Assembly: GCF_030817495.1 (NCBI RefSeq)
Contig: NZ_JAUSZK010000001.1
Span: 1,467,001 to 1,531,000, forward strand
Direction of reading: 5' to 3'
Source of the DNA: Streptomyces sp. V3I7
Lineage (GTDB): Bacteria > Actinomycetota > Actinomycetes > Streptomycetales > Streptomycetaceae
Length of the DNA stretch: 64,000 nucleotides
Part shown: positions 1 through 8,266 of the stretch, in pieces
Layout of the letters: each line of letters opens with the position of its first letter
Position numbering within the stretch: position 1 is the stretch's first letter
Made by a program: the position numbers and the translations under genes
Notes under the pieces: generated by a model
What the model was told of the DNA's origin: nothing
Database searches by the model: none
The model's input: the letters and a program-made list of their open reading frames with translations, nothing else

Positions 1-1
1 C

Positions 2-238
2 GCCGTCGGGGACAGCGTGCTGGCGGCAGCGGGGACGCGGATGCGGGGGCACGAGTTCCACCGGACGGTCGTGGAGCCGGGTTCGGGAGCGGCGCCGGCC
101 TGGGGGGTGCGCGGGCCGGGGCGGCCGCGCGTGGAGGGTTTCGTGCAGCAGGGCGTGCACGCGAGTTATCTGCACACCCACTGGGCGTCCGAGCCCGGTG
201 TGGCCCGTCGGTTCGTGGAGAGGTGCCGGACGTCATGA
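2..238 (+). CDS. cobB: Cobyrinate a,c-diamide synthase, C-terminal end (5' truncated by window edge)
   Basis: This is the last 78 codons of a gene that begins before the window. The frame is open from base 2 to a TGA at 236-238. The residues GHEFHRT followed by an SYLHTHW segment near the end match the C-terminus of the glutamine-dependent amidases that convert (hydrogeno)cobyrinate to its a,c-diamide in cobalamin synthesis; this part belongs to the glutaminase-like domain. The stop overlaps the ATG of the next gene (ATGA), so the two are probably translationally coupled in one cobalamin operon. Only the tail is visible, so the amidase active site cannot be checked. Confidence 0.85.
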   Translation, partial: AVGDSVLAAAGTRMRGHEFHRTVVEPGSGAAPAWGVRGPGRPRVEGFVQQGVHASYLHTHWASEPGVARRFVERCRTS

Positions 239-984
239 GCAGCAGGCTGGTCGGGGTCGGGGTCGGTCCGGGTGATCCGGAGCTGGTGACCGTCAAGGGG
301 GTGGGCGCGCTGCGCGCCGCCGAGGTCGTCGTCGTCCCGGTGATGGCCGTGGCCGACGGGACGGACGGCGGGGAGCCGGGGCGGGCCGAGGCGACCGTGC
401 TGCACTACGTGTCCGCCGAGAAGGTCGTCCGGGTCGTGTTCGCGCTCAACGAGCGCAGCGACCGGACCCGCCGGGAGGCGGCCTGGGACGCGGCGGGTGA
501 ACGGGTCGCCGCCCTGCTGCGCGGCCACGGCTCGGTGGCGTTCGCGACGATCGGGGACCCGAACGTGTACTCCACGTTCACGTATCTCGCGCAGACGGTG
601 GCGGAGCTGGTGCCGGGGCTGGTCGTGGAGACGGTGCCGGGGATCACCGCCATGCAGGACCTCGCGGCCCGGTCGGGGGCCGTGCTGACCGAGGGCACCG
701 AGCCGCTGACGCTGGTGCCGGTGACGGCGGGGTCGAGGGTGCTGAAGGAGGCGCTCGGCGGGCCGGGGACGGTCGTCGCGTACAAGTTCGGGCGGCAGGC
801 GCGGGAGGTCGCCGAGGCGCTGCGGGAGAGCGGGCGGCTCGAGGGCGCCGTGTGGGGGTCGGCGCTGGGGCTGGCGGAGGAGTCCATCCGACCGGCCGGG
901 GAGCTGGACGGGGCGCCGCTGCCGTACCTGTCGACGCTCATCGCGCCCGCGCGGCGCGAGGGCGGCCGGGGCGGCAAGCTGTGA
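235..984 (+). CDS. cobI: Precorrin-2 C20-methyltransferase
   Basis: The 249-residue product is a tetrapyrrole methylase (SAM-dependent, cytoplasmic) that adds the C20 methyl group to precorrin-2. The N-terminus has the typical GVGPGDPELVT loop, the middle has a TIGDPNVYSTF segment, followed by ETVPGITAMQDLAAR, all family hallmarks. The ATG at 235 overlaps the cobB stop as ATGA and was preferred over an in-frame GTG at 223. The length is normal for the family. It lies upstream of a minus-strand ZIP transporter that separates it from cobM. Confidence 0.93.
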   Translation: MSSRLVGVGVGPGDPELVTVKGVGALRAAEVVVVPVMAVADGTDGGEPGRAEATVLHYVSAEKVVRVVFALNERSDRTRREAAWDAAGERVAALLRGHGSVAFATIGDPNVYSTFTYLAQTVAELVPGLVVETVPGITAMQDLAARSGAVLTEGTEPLTLVPVTAGSRVLKEALGGPGTVVAYKFGRQAREVAEALRESGRLEGAVWGSALGLAEESIRPAGELDGAPLPYLSTLIAPARREGGRGGKL

Positions 985-1034
985 TTCCCTCAAAGGTCTC
1001 GGATGTCCCAGCCGTCCCGGTCGTCTCAGTGGTG

Positions 1035-1766
1035 TCAGCCGGACGACAGTCCGACCACCAGCCAGATGAACGCCACCCCGGCGACCGTGCACAGCAGGGT
1101 CGAGCGGGCGGGGTGCTCGTGGTGGGCCTCGGGGAGGATCTCGGCGGCGGCGAGGTAGAGCAGTGCGCCGCCGAAGAAGCCGAGATAGCCGCCGAGCAGT
1201 TGCTCCGGGATGGTGACGAAGGTGGTCGAGGCGGCGCCGACGACGGGGGCGAAGGCGTCCGCGACGAGCATGGCGATGGCCCTGCGGCGCGCGTTGCCGT
1301 ACAGGCTCGTGATGGTGAAGGTGTTGAAGCCGTCGGCGAAGTCGTGGGCGATCACGGCGAGCGCGACCGAAAGGCCCACGCCGCCGCCGACCTGGAAGGC
1401 CGCGCCGATGGCGATGCCGTCCATGACGCTGTGGCCGACCATCGCGGCGGCCGCCGTGAGGCCCACCTCGGGCACGCGGTGACCGTGCTCGCCGGCGCCG
1501 TGGGCGGCCTGGCGGGCGGCGAGGAGACGTTCCACCAAATGGGCCACAAGAAAGCCGGCCACGAACAGCAGCAGGGCCGCCGGCACGCCGAAGATCTTCC
1601 GCCCGGCCGCCTCCAGCGACTCGGGCAGCAGATCCAGGCCGACCACGCCCAGCATCAGGCCGCCGGCCAGGCCCAGGACCAGGTGGCGGCGGTCGGTCAC
1701 GCGCTGTGCCGTCCAGCCGCCGGCCAGCGTCATCAGGAACGCGCCGAGCGCGACGAGGACCGCCAT
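1035..1766 (-). CDS. ZIP-family metal transporter inside the cobalamin cluster
   Basis: This 243-residue membrane protein has about eight hydrophobic segments. Two helices carry the ZIP metal-site signatures: HSVMDGIAIGAAF (about residues 127-139) and HDFADGFNTFT shortly after. A histidine-containing loop (HGAGEHGH) lies between TM3 and TM4, as is usual for ZIP proteins. It imports a divalent metal; zinc or iron is the default guess. The gene runs opposite to cobI and cobM and ends 50 bases from the cobI stop. Its position invites the idea of cobalt or other metal supply for corrin synthesis, but nothing in the sequence proves the metal. Confidence 0.85.
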   Translation of the reverse strand: MAVLVALGAFLMTLAGGWTAQRVTDRRHLVLGLAGGLMLGVVGLDLLPESLEAAGRKIFGVPAALLLFVAGFLVAHLVERLLAARQAAHGAGEHGHRVPEVGLTAAAAMVGHSVMDGIAIGAAFQVGGGVGLSVALAVIAHDFADGFNTFTITSLYGNARRRAIAMLVADAFAPVVGAASTTFVTIPEQLLGGYLGFFGGALLYLAAAEILPEAHHEHPARSTLLCTVAGVAFIWLVVGLSSG

Positions 1767-1867
1767 AGGCCCTTGCTATCCGATCGGGGCCCGTTCGCGC
1801 ACGTCCGGAGCGACGCGTGACGGACGTGACGAAGAAGAGCGACAAGAGCAGGAGAGGACCCGTTTCC

Positions 1868-2686
1868 ATGGACGATGCCCCCACCGGCAAGGTGACCTTC
1901 GTCGGGGCCGGTCCCGGCGCCGCCGATCTGCTGACGTTCCGTGCCGCGCGTGCCATCGCCGAGGCCGACGTCGTGATCTGGGCGGCCAGCCTGGTCCAGG
2001 CCGAGGTCCTGGAGCACGCGCGCGAGGACGCGGAGGTCCTGGACTCGGCGGCGATGTCGCTGGAGGACGTCGTCGCCGTGTACGAGCGCGCCCGCGCCGA
2101 GGGGCTGCGGGTCGCCCGGATCCACTCCGGCGACCCGGCCCTGTGGGGCGGTACGCAGGAGCAGTTCGACCGGTGCGTTGAGCTCGGGATCGCCACGGAG
2201 ATCGTTCCGGGCGTCTCCTCGTTCTCCGCCGTGGCGGCCCTCGCGGGGCGCGAGCTGACGATTCCCGAGGTGGCGCAGTCCGTCGTCCTCACCCGGCTCG
2301 GCGGCGGCAAGACCCCGATGCCGCCCGGGGAGGAGGTGCGCGAGTTCGCCCGGCACGGCACCACCATGGCGGTGTTCTTGTCGGCGGCCCGCAGTGGTCA
2401 GCTGGTGCGGGAGCTGCTGGAGGGCGGCTATCCGACGGCCACGCCGGTCGTCGTCGCGTACCAGGCGACCTGGCCGGAGGAGCTGGTCGTCAGGTGCACG
2501 ATCGGCACGCTGGAGGAGACGGTCAAGGAGCACCGGCTCTGGAAGCACACGCTGTTCCTGGTCGGCCCGGCGCTCGACGCCCACGGCACCCGCTCGCACC
2601 TGTACCACCCGGGTCACTTCCACGGCTTCCGCAAGGCCGACCCCGAGGCCCGCAGGGCCCTGCGCGCGCGGCGGGCGGAGGCGTGA
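1868..2686 (+). CDS. cobM: Precorrin-4 C11-methyltransferase
   Basis: The 272-residue product is a tetrapyrrole methylase acting on C11 of precorrin-4. It shows the VTFVGAGPGAADLLT loop at the N-terminus, the IHSGDPALWGGTQEQ segment and EIVPGVSSFSAVAA in the middle. A longer reading from GTG 1817 is open, but ATG 1868 has a good ribosome site (AGGAGAGGA, about 9 bases upstream) and starts right before the conserved core, so it was chosen. The stop TGA 2684-2686 overlaps the next GTG start by 4 bases. The region 1767-1867 should hold divergent promoters for this gene and the ZIP gene. Confidence 0.93.
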   Translation: MDDAPTGKVTFVGAGPGAADLLTFRAARAIAEADVVIWAASLVQAEVLEHAREDAEVLDSAAMSLEDVVAVYERARAEGLRVARIHSGDPALWGGTQEQFDRCVELGIATEIVPGVSSFSAVAALAGRELTIPEVAQSVVLTRLGGGKTPMPPGEEVREFARHGTTMAVFLSAARSGQLVRELLEGGYPTATPVVVAYQATWPEELVVRCTIGTLEETVKEHRLWKHTLFLVGPALDAHGTRSHLYHPGHFHGFRKADPEARRALRARRAEA

Positions 2687-3927
2687 TCACGGTCGTCGGG
2701 ACGGGCACGGGGACGCCGGTTCCCCAGGACATCGCGGAGGACGTCCTCGCGGCGGCGGAGCTGGTGGTCGGCGGGCGGCGGCATCTGGAGTCCGTACGGC
2801 TGCCCGAGGCGGCGGAGCGGGTGGTGCTCGGGCCGCTGGCACCCGCGCTGGACGTCATCGGGGAGTACGTCGGCAAGGAGCGGCCGGTCGTCGTGCTGGC
2901 CTCGGGCGATCCGGGGTTCTTCGGGATCGTGCGCGCGCTGGCCGAGCGGTTCGGGTCCGGGCTGCTGGACGTGCGTCCGGGGGTGTCGTCGGTGGCGGCG
3001 TCCTTCGCGCGGCTCGGGCTGCCCTGGGACGACGCGGTCGTGGTCAGCGCGCACGGGCGGGACCTGCGGACGGCCGTGAACGTGTGCCGGGCGCATCCCA
3101 AGGTCGCCGTGCTGACCGGGCCGGGGACCGGTCCGGCCGAGCTGGGTGCGGCGGTCGGCGCCGGGCGGGTCCTGGTGGTGGCGAGCGCGCTCGGCGATCC
3201 GGAGCGCGAGCGCGTGGAGCGGGTGACGCCGGCTGAGGCCGCGGACCGGGACTGGGGGACGGCGGTGAGCGTGGTGCTGTGCCTGGACGAGACGCGGGCG
3301 CCGGCCGCCGTGCGGACGGTCGCCGGGGTGCCCGCGCGGCCCGCTCCATGGGCGCTGGAGGAGGACGCGTTCGCGTACCGCGACTCGATGATCACCAAGT
3401 TCGAGGTGCGGGCGCTGGCGCTGGCCCGGCTCGCGCCCGGCCTCGGCGACCTGGTGTGGGACGTCGGCGCGGGGTCCGGGTCCGTGGCCGTGGAGTGCGC
3501 GCGGCTCGGCGCGGCGGTCGTCGCCGTGGAGAAGACCCCGGACGGGGTGGCGCGCATCCGGGCCAACGCCGAGGCGCACGGCGTCGACGTGGACGTGGTC
3601 CACGGGGCGGCGCCGACCGTACTGTCCGGTCTTGACGATCCCGACGCGGTGTTCGTGGGCGGCGGGGGCGGCGAACTGCCCGCCATCGTCACGGCGTGCG
3701 CGCGGCGGGCCCGGCGGACGGTGGTGGTCGCCATGGCCGCCCTGGACCGGGTGCCGGCGGCACGCGAGGCGCTGACCGCCGCCGGGTTCACCTGCGACGG
3801 GGTGCTGCTCCAGTCGTCGCGGCTGGCACCGCTGCCCGGGGACGTGACCCGGCTCGCGGCCGCCAATCCCGTCTTTCTGCTGTGGGGCGTCCGGCCCCCG
3901 GCCCGTAGCGAGGGAGTTGCTCAGTGA
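2683..3927 (+). CDS. cobL: Precorrin-6Y C5,15-methyltransferase (decarboxylating), CbiE-CbiT fusion
   Basis: The 414-residue product has two parts. The first ~200 residues form a CbiE-like tetrapyrrole methylase (ITVVGTGTG at the start, ASGDPGFFGI in the middle). The C-terminal part is a CbiT-like class I methyltransferase with the SAM-binding loop LVWDVGAGSGSVAVE. Together they methylate C5 and C15 and remove the acetate carboxyl at C12. The start is GTG 2683, inside GTGA with the cobM stop; an upstream in-frame extension overlaps cobM and is not credible. The stop again overlaps the next GTG by 4 bases. Confidence 0.93.
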   Translation: MITVVGTGTGTPVPQDIAEDVLAAAELVVGGRRHLESVRLPEAAERVVLGPLAPALDVIGEYVGKERPVVVLASGDPGFFGIVRALAERFGSGLLDVRPGVSSVAASFARLGLPWDDAVVVSAHGRDLRTAVNVCRAHPKVAVLTGPGTGPAELGAAVGAGRVLVVASALGDPERERVERVTPAEAADRDWGTAVSVVLCLDETRAPAAVRTVAGVPARPAPWALEEDAFAYRDSMITKFEVRALALARLAPGLGDLVWDVGAGSGSVAVECARLGAAVVAVEKTPDGVARIRANAEAHGVDVDVVHGAAPTVLSGLDDPDAVFVGGGGGELPAIVTACARRARRTVVVAMAALDRVPAAREALTAAGFTCDGVLLQSSRLAPLPGDVTRLAAANPVFLLWGVRPPARSEGVAQ

Positions 3928-5618
3928 TCGGCCTGATATCCGCCACCGCGGCGGGGGCGGCGGCGCGGGACCGGCTGGCCGCGGCGTGGCCCGGGCGCAC
4001 GCGGGTGTACGACGGTCCGGTCGCGGACGCCGTACGGGCCGCGTTCGCGGAGTGCGAGCAGTTGGTGTGCTTCCTGGCGACGGGGGCCGTGGTGCGGCTG
4101 ATCGCGCCGCTGCTCGGCGACAAGGCCGCCGATCCCGGTGTGGTGTGCGTCGACGAGGGCGGACGGTTCGCCGTGTCGTTGGTGGGCGGCCACGGCGGCG
4201 GCGCCAATGAACTCGCCCGCCAGGTGGGCGGGTTGCTGGGTGCCGAGCCGGTGGTGACGACCGCGACGGACAGCGTCGGGCTGCCGGGCCTGGACACGCT
4301 CGGCCTCCCCGTCGAGGGTGCCGTGGCGGCCGTCTCGCGGGCCCTGCTGGACGGCGAACCGGTCGCGCTGGAGGCGGAGTTGGCGTGGCCGCTGCCTCCG
4401 CTGCCGACGGCGCCGCAGGGGGCGTACACGATCCGGCTGACCGATCGCGCGGTCGAGGCCGGTGAGCGCGCGGTGCTGCTGCGCCCGCCGTCGCTCGTCG
4501 TCGGTGTGGGGGCCTCGAAGGGGGCGCCGGTGGCGGAGGTGCTCGCCCTGGTCGAGACGGCGCTGCGTGAGGCCGGGCTGTCCGCGGCCTCGCTCGCCGA
4601 ACTGGCCACCGTGGACGCCAAGTCGGAGGAGCCGGGCATCGTCGGGGCGGCCGAGCGGCTCGGGGTGCCGCTGGTGACGTACGCGGCCGGGGAGCTGGCG
4701 CGGGTCGAGGTGCCCAACCCCTCCGACGCGCCGCTCGCCGCCGTCGGCACCCCGTCCGTCGCCGAGGCCGCGGCACTGGTCGGCGGAGGCGAACTCCTCG
4801 TACCCAAGCGCAAGTCCTCCGAACGGCCCGCGATGGCCACCTGTGCCGTCGTACGGCGGCCCGGGCGCGGGCGGCTCGCGGTGGTCGGGCTCGGTCCCGG
4901 CGCCCGCGACCTGCTCACCCCGCGCGCGGAGGCCGAACTGCGGCGCGCCTCCGTGCTCGTCGGGCTCGACCAGTACGTCGACCAGATCCGCGATCTGCTG
5001 CGGCCCGGCACCCGCGTCCTGGCGTCGGGGCTCGGGGCCGAGGAGGAGCGGGCGCGCACGGCGGTCGCCGAGGCCCGCGCGGGGCACGCGGTGGCGCTGA
5101 TCGGCAGCGGCGACGCGGGGGTTTACGCGATGGCGTCGCCCGCGCTCGCCGAGGCGTCCGACGACATCGACGTGGTCGGCGTGCCCGGGGTGACGGCGGC
5201 GCTGGCGGCCGGGGCGATCCTGGGCGCGCCGCTCGGCCACGACCACGTGTCGATCAGCCTCTCCGACCTGCACACGCCGTGGGAGGTCATCGAACGGCGG
5301 GTGCGGGCGGCGGCCGAGGCGGACCTGGTGGTCACGTTCTACAACCCCCGTTCCCGGGGCCGCGACTGGCAGCTGCCCAAGGCGCTCGCGATCCTCGCCG
5401 AGCACCGGGAGCCGCGGACGCCGGTCGGTGTCGTCCGCAACGCCTCGCGCCCGGACGAGTCCGGCCGGGTGACGTCGCTTGCCGAACTCGCCCCGGAGAC
5501 GGTCGACATGATGACGGTCGTGACCGTGGGCAACACGGCGACCCGGGAGATCGCGGGGCGCATGGTCACCCCGCGCGGCTACCGCTGGCAGGACACCCGG
5601 CCGGAGGAGGCCCGATGA
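3924..5618 (+). CDS. cbiG-cobJ: Fused cobalt-precorrin-5A hydrolase (CbiG) and precorrin-3B C17-methyltransferase (CobJ)
   Basis: The 564-residue protein joins two corrin enzymes. Residues 1 to about 295 are CbiG-like: LVCFLATGAVVRLIAPLL and VVGGHGGGANELA-type segments in the N-terminal half and VVGVGASKG at the start of the C-terminal CbiG domain. From about residue 310 it becomes a tetrapyrrole methylase of the CobJ/CbiH type (RLAVVGLGPGARDLLTPRA, then GSGDAGVYAMA and VVTFYNPRSRGRDWQ). CbiG opens the delta-lactone and releases acetaldehyde; CobJ makes the ring-contracting C17 methylation. GTG start within GTGA overlap with cobL; stop overlaps cobH as ATGA. This fusion is known in actinobacteria. 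Confidence 0.93.
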   Translation: MIGLISATAAGAAARDRLAAAWPGRTRVYDGPVADAVRAAFAECEQLVCFLATGAVVRLIAPLLGDKAADPGVVCVDEGGRFAVSLVGGHGGGANELARQVGGLLGAEPVVTTATDSVGLPGLDTLGLPVEGAVAAVSRALLDGEPVALEAELAWPLPPLPTAPQGAYTIRLTDRAVEAGERAVLLRPPSLVVGVGASKGAPVAEVLALVETALREAGLSAASLAELATVDAKSEEPGIVGAAERLGVPLVTYAAGELARVEVPNPSDAPLAAVGTPSVAEAAALVGGGELLVPKRKSSERPAMATCAVVRRPGRGRLAVVGLGPGARDLLTPRAEAELRRASVLVGLDQYVDQIRDLLRPGTRVLASGLGAEEERARTAVAEARAGHAVALIGSGDAGVYAMASPALAEASDDIDVVGVPGVTAALAAGAILGAPLGHDHVSISLSDLHTPWEVIERRVRAAAEADLVVTFYNPRSRGRDWQLPKALAILAEHREPRTPVGVVRNASRPDESGRVTSLAELAPETVDMMTVVTVGNTATREIAGRMVTPRGYRWQDTRPEEAR

Positions 5619-6208
5619 GCCGTGTGGTCCACCCCATCGAGCAGGAGTCCTTCCGCCGGCTGCGCGCCCGTCTGGACACCTCGTACTTCCCGCCGCTGAG
5701 CCGGGCGGTGGTGGAGCGGGTCATCCACTCCGCCGCCGACCTGGAGTACGCGGCCGATCTCGTCCTGGACGAGGCCGACCTGAGGCCCGCGCACGCGGCT
5801 CTGCACGCGGGCGCTCCGGTGGTCGTGGACGTGGAGATGGTCGCGGCGGGCATCACGCGCCGCGACACCGTCTGCCATCTGAAGGACGCCAAGTCGGGCC
5901 CGGGGCTGACCCGTTCGGCGCATGCGGTCCGGCTGGCGTACGAGGAGGTCGGGCCCGGCGCGCTGTGGGTGATCGGCTGTGCGCCGACCGCCCTGGAGGA
6001 ACTGCTCACGCTGGACGCCGATCCGGCGCTCGTCATCGGTCTGCCCGTCGGCTTCGTCGGCGCGGCCGAGTCCAAGGCCGCGCTGCGCGCGAGCGGGCTG
6101 CCCGCCGTCAGCAACGTGTCCGAGAAGGGCGGTTCGGCGGTCGCCGCCGCCGCGCTCAACGCCCTTCTGTATCACCCGATTTCACCTTCCCCGGAGGAGA
6201 CCCCGTGA
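5615..6208 (+). CDS. cobH: Precorrin-8X methylmutase
   Basis: The 197-residue product matches the small methylmutase that moves the C11 methyl group to C12 to give (hydrogeno)cobyrinic acid. Visible hallmarks are HPIEQESFRRLRARLD at the start, RVIHSAADLEYA (the catalytic histidine region) and ALVIGLPVGFVGAAESK near the C-terminus. It begins at ATG 5615 in an ATGA overlap with the previous gene and ends at TGA 6206-6208, overlapping the next GTG by 4 bases. Size and position are standard. Confidence 0.94.
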   Translation: MSRVVHPIEQESFRRLRARLDTSYFPPLSRAVVERVIHSAADLEYAADLVLDEADLRPAHAALHAGAPVVVDVEMVAAGITRRDTVCHLKDAKSGPGLTRSAHAVRLAYEEVGPGALWVIGCAPTALEELLTLDADPALVIGLPVGFVGAAESKAALRASGLPAVSNVSEKGGSAVAAAALNALLYHPISPSPEETP

Positions 6209-7116
6209 CCACCCAGCCGCCCGCCCTGCTCGTCGCCGGTCACGGCACCCGGGACACCGCCGGGGCCGAGGCGTTCCGCTCGTTCGTACGGGAGTTGGGG
6301 CGCCGGCATCCCGAACTGCCCGTGGCGGGCGGCTTCATCGAGCTGTCCCCGCCGCCGCTCGGCGAGGCCGTCGCCGAGCTGGTGGAGCAGGGGGTACGCC
6401 GGTTCGCCGCCGTTCCGCTGATGCTGGTGTCGGCCGGGCACGCCAAGGGCGACATCCCGGCCGCGCTGACCCGGGAGAAGGAGCGGCACCCCGGGATCTC
6501 TTACACCTACGGCCGTCCGCTGGGCCCGCACCCGGCGCTGCTGAACGTGCTGGAGCGGCGGCTCGACGAGGCGCTGGGCGGCGACGGGGACCGGGCGGAC
6601 GTGACCGTGCTGCTGGTGGGTCGCGGCTCCACGGACCCGGACGCCAACGCCGAGGTGCACAAGGCGGCCCGGCTGCTGTGGGAGGGGCGCGGGTACGCGG
6701 GCGTGGAGACGGCGTTCGTGTCGCTGGCGGCCCCGGACGTGCCGAGCGGCCTCGACCGGTGCGTGCGCCTGGGCGCGCGCCGCGTCGTCGTCCTCCCCTA
6801 CTTCCTGTTCACCGGGATCCTCCCGGACCGGGTGCGGCGGCAGACCGAGGACTGGGCGGCGGCGCACCCCGAGGTGGACGTGCGGTCGGCGGACGTGATC
6901 GGTCCGGAGCCGGAGCTGCTGGACCTGGTGTGGGAGCGGTACGAGGAGGCCGTCCGGGGCGACCTGCGGATGAACTGCGACTCGTGCGTGTACCGCATCG
7001 CGCTGCCGGGCTTCGAGGACAAGGTGGGCCTGCCGCAGCAGCCGCACTTCCACCCGGACGACGACGGCCACCACCACGGCCACGGGCACGGGCACGCGCA
7101 TGCGCATGCGCACTGA
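6205..7116 (+). CDS. cbiX: Sirohydrochlorin cobaltochelatase/ferrochelatase-type CbiX with CxxC and His-rich tail
   Basis: The 303-residue product is a long, two-domain CbiX: an N-terminal copy begins LLVAGHGTRDTAG and a second copy contains LLVGRGSTDPDANAE. Chelatases of this class insert cobalt into an early corrin precursor. The C-terminal region has an MNCDSCVYR motif (Cys258, Cys261) and a tail of alternating His with Gly/Ala (about residues 282-303). A comparable MxCxxC iron-sulfur site and His-rich segment is known from the long CbiX of Bacillus megaterium. GTG 6205 overlaps the cobH stop and has GGAGGAGA upstream. The tail-coding DNA also contains the start of the next gene. Confidence 0.88.
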   Translation: MTTQPPALLVAGHGTRDTAGAEAFRSFVRELGRRHPELPVAGGFIELSPPPLGEAVAELVEQGVRRFAAVPLMLVSAGHAKGDIPAALTREKERHPGISYTYGRPLGPHPALLNVLERRLDEALGGDGDRADVTVLLVGRGSTDPDANAEVHKAARLLWEGRGYAGVETAFVSLAAPDVPSGLDRCVRLGARRVVVLPYFLFTGILPDRVRRQTEDWAAAHPEVDVRSADVIGPEPELLDLVWERYEEAVRGDLRMNCDSCVYRIALPGFEDKVGLPQQPHFHPDDDGHHHGHGHGHAHAHAH

Positions 7117-8185
7117 GGGCGAGCACGACCTGCGTCACCACGGCGACGCGGAGGTCCGCGACGACGGCTCGGCGCTGGTCGACCTCGCCGTCAACGTCCG
7201 CTCCGGCACTCCCCCGGCGTGGCTGCGCGCGCACATCGCCGAGTCGCTGACCGGCCTCGCGGCCTACCCGGACGGGCGGGCCGCGCGGGCGGCGGTGGCG
7301 GCGCGGCACGGTCTGGCGGCGGAGCGGGTGCTGCTGACGGCCGGCGCGGCCGAGGCGTTCGTGCTGCTCGCGCGCGCCTTGAAGGTACGCCGACCCGTCG
7401 TCGTACACCCGCAGTTCACCGAGCCGGAGGCGGCTCTGCGGGACGCGGGGCACACGGTGGACCGGGTGCTGCTGCGGCCGGCCGACGGCTTCCGACTGGA
7501 CGCTTCGGCCGTCCGCGAGGACGCCGACCTGGTGGTGGTCGGCAATCCGACGAACCCCACGTCGGTGCTGCACCCGGCCGCCTCGCTCGTCGAACTGGCG
7601 CGGCCTGGGCGGACGTTGGTGGTCGACGAGGCCTTCATGGACGCGGTGCCGGGTGAGGCCGAGTCCCTGGCCGGACGCACGGACATCCCCGGTCTGGTGG
7701 TGCTGCGCAGCCTCACCAAGACCTGGGGTCTGGCCGGGCTGCGTATCGGCTACGTGCTGTCCGCCCCGGAGACGATCGCGGAACTGGAGCGCGCCCAGCC
7801 GCTGTGGCCGGTCTCCACCCCGGCCCTGGCGGCCGCGGAGGCGTGCGTGTCCCCGCGCGCGCTGGCCGAGGCGGGCCACGCCGCCCACCGCGCCGCCGCC
7901 GACCGCGCCCATCTGCTGACAGGCCTGGCCGCCTTCGCCGACCGCGGCGTACGGGCCGTGCAGCCCGCCGCGGCCCCCTTCGTCCTGCTCCACACCCCGG
8001 CCGCCCCGACCGTCCGCCAACACCTCCGCGACCTGGGCTTCGCCGTACGCCGCGGGGACACCTTCCCCGGCCTGGGCGAGGACTGGCTGCGCCTGGCGGT
8101 ACGGGACCGTGCCACGACGGACGCGTTCCTGACGGCGCTGGACCACGCACTGGAGCAGCCGCCCGGCCGCGCGGGCCCCGGCTAG
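7100..8185 (+). CDS. cobC: PLP-dependent CobC/CobD-like aminotransferase or threonine-phosphate decarboxylase
   Basis: The 361-residue product belongs to the fold-type I aminotransferase class I/II group. It has the substrate loop VVGNPTNPTSVLHP, the aspartate segment LVVDEAFMDAV and the PLP-lysine motif SLTKTWGLAGLRIGY. In cobalamin clusters this family member makes or supplies (R)-1-aminopropan-2-ol phosphate from L-threonine phosphate for the nucleotide loop. The start at ATG 7100 (or 7106) overlaps cbiX by 17 bases inside its His-tail codons, so expression is coupled. Histidinol-phosphate aminotransferases look similar; the cob context decides the call. It is the last gene of the visible cob cluster. 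Confidence 0.82.
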   Translation: MRMRTEGEHDLRHHGDAEVRDDGSALVDLAVNVRSGTPPAWLRAHIAESLTGLAAYPDGRAARAAVAARHGLAAERVLLTAGAAEAFVLLARALKVRRPVVVHPQFTEPEAALRDAGHTVDRVLLRPADGFRLDASAVREDADLVVVGNPTNPTSVLHPAASLVELARPGRTLVVDEAFMDAVPGEAESLAGRTDIPGLVVLRSLTKTWGLAGLRIGYVLSAPETIAELERAQPLWPVSTPALAAAEACVSPRALAEAGHAAHRAAADRAHLLTGLAAFADRGVRAVQPAAAPFVLLHTPAAPTVRQHLRDLGFAVRRGDTFPGLGEDWLRLAVRDRATTDAFLTALDHALEQPPGRAGPG

Positions 8186-8266
8186 CGGCCGCCCCACCGG
8201 CCCACCCCTCAAGACCCCTGGCCTCGGCGCACGGCATCGACAAGTCAACGGCAGCGCGGCACAGCT

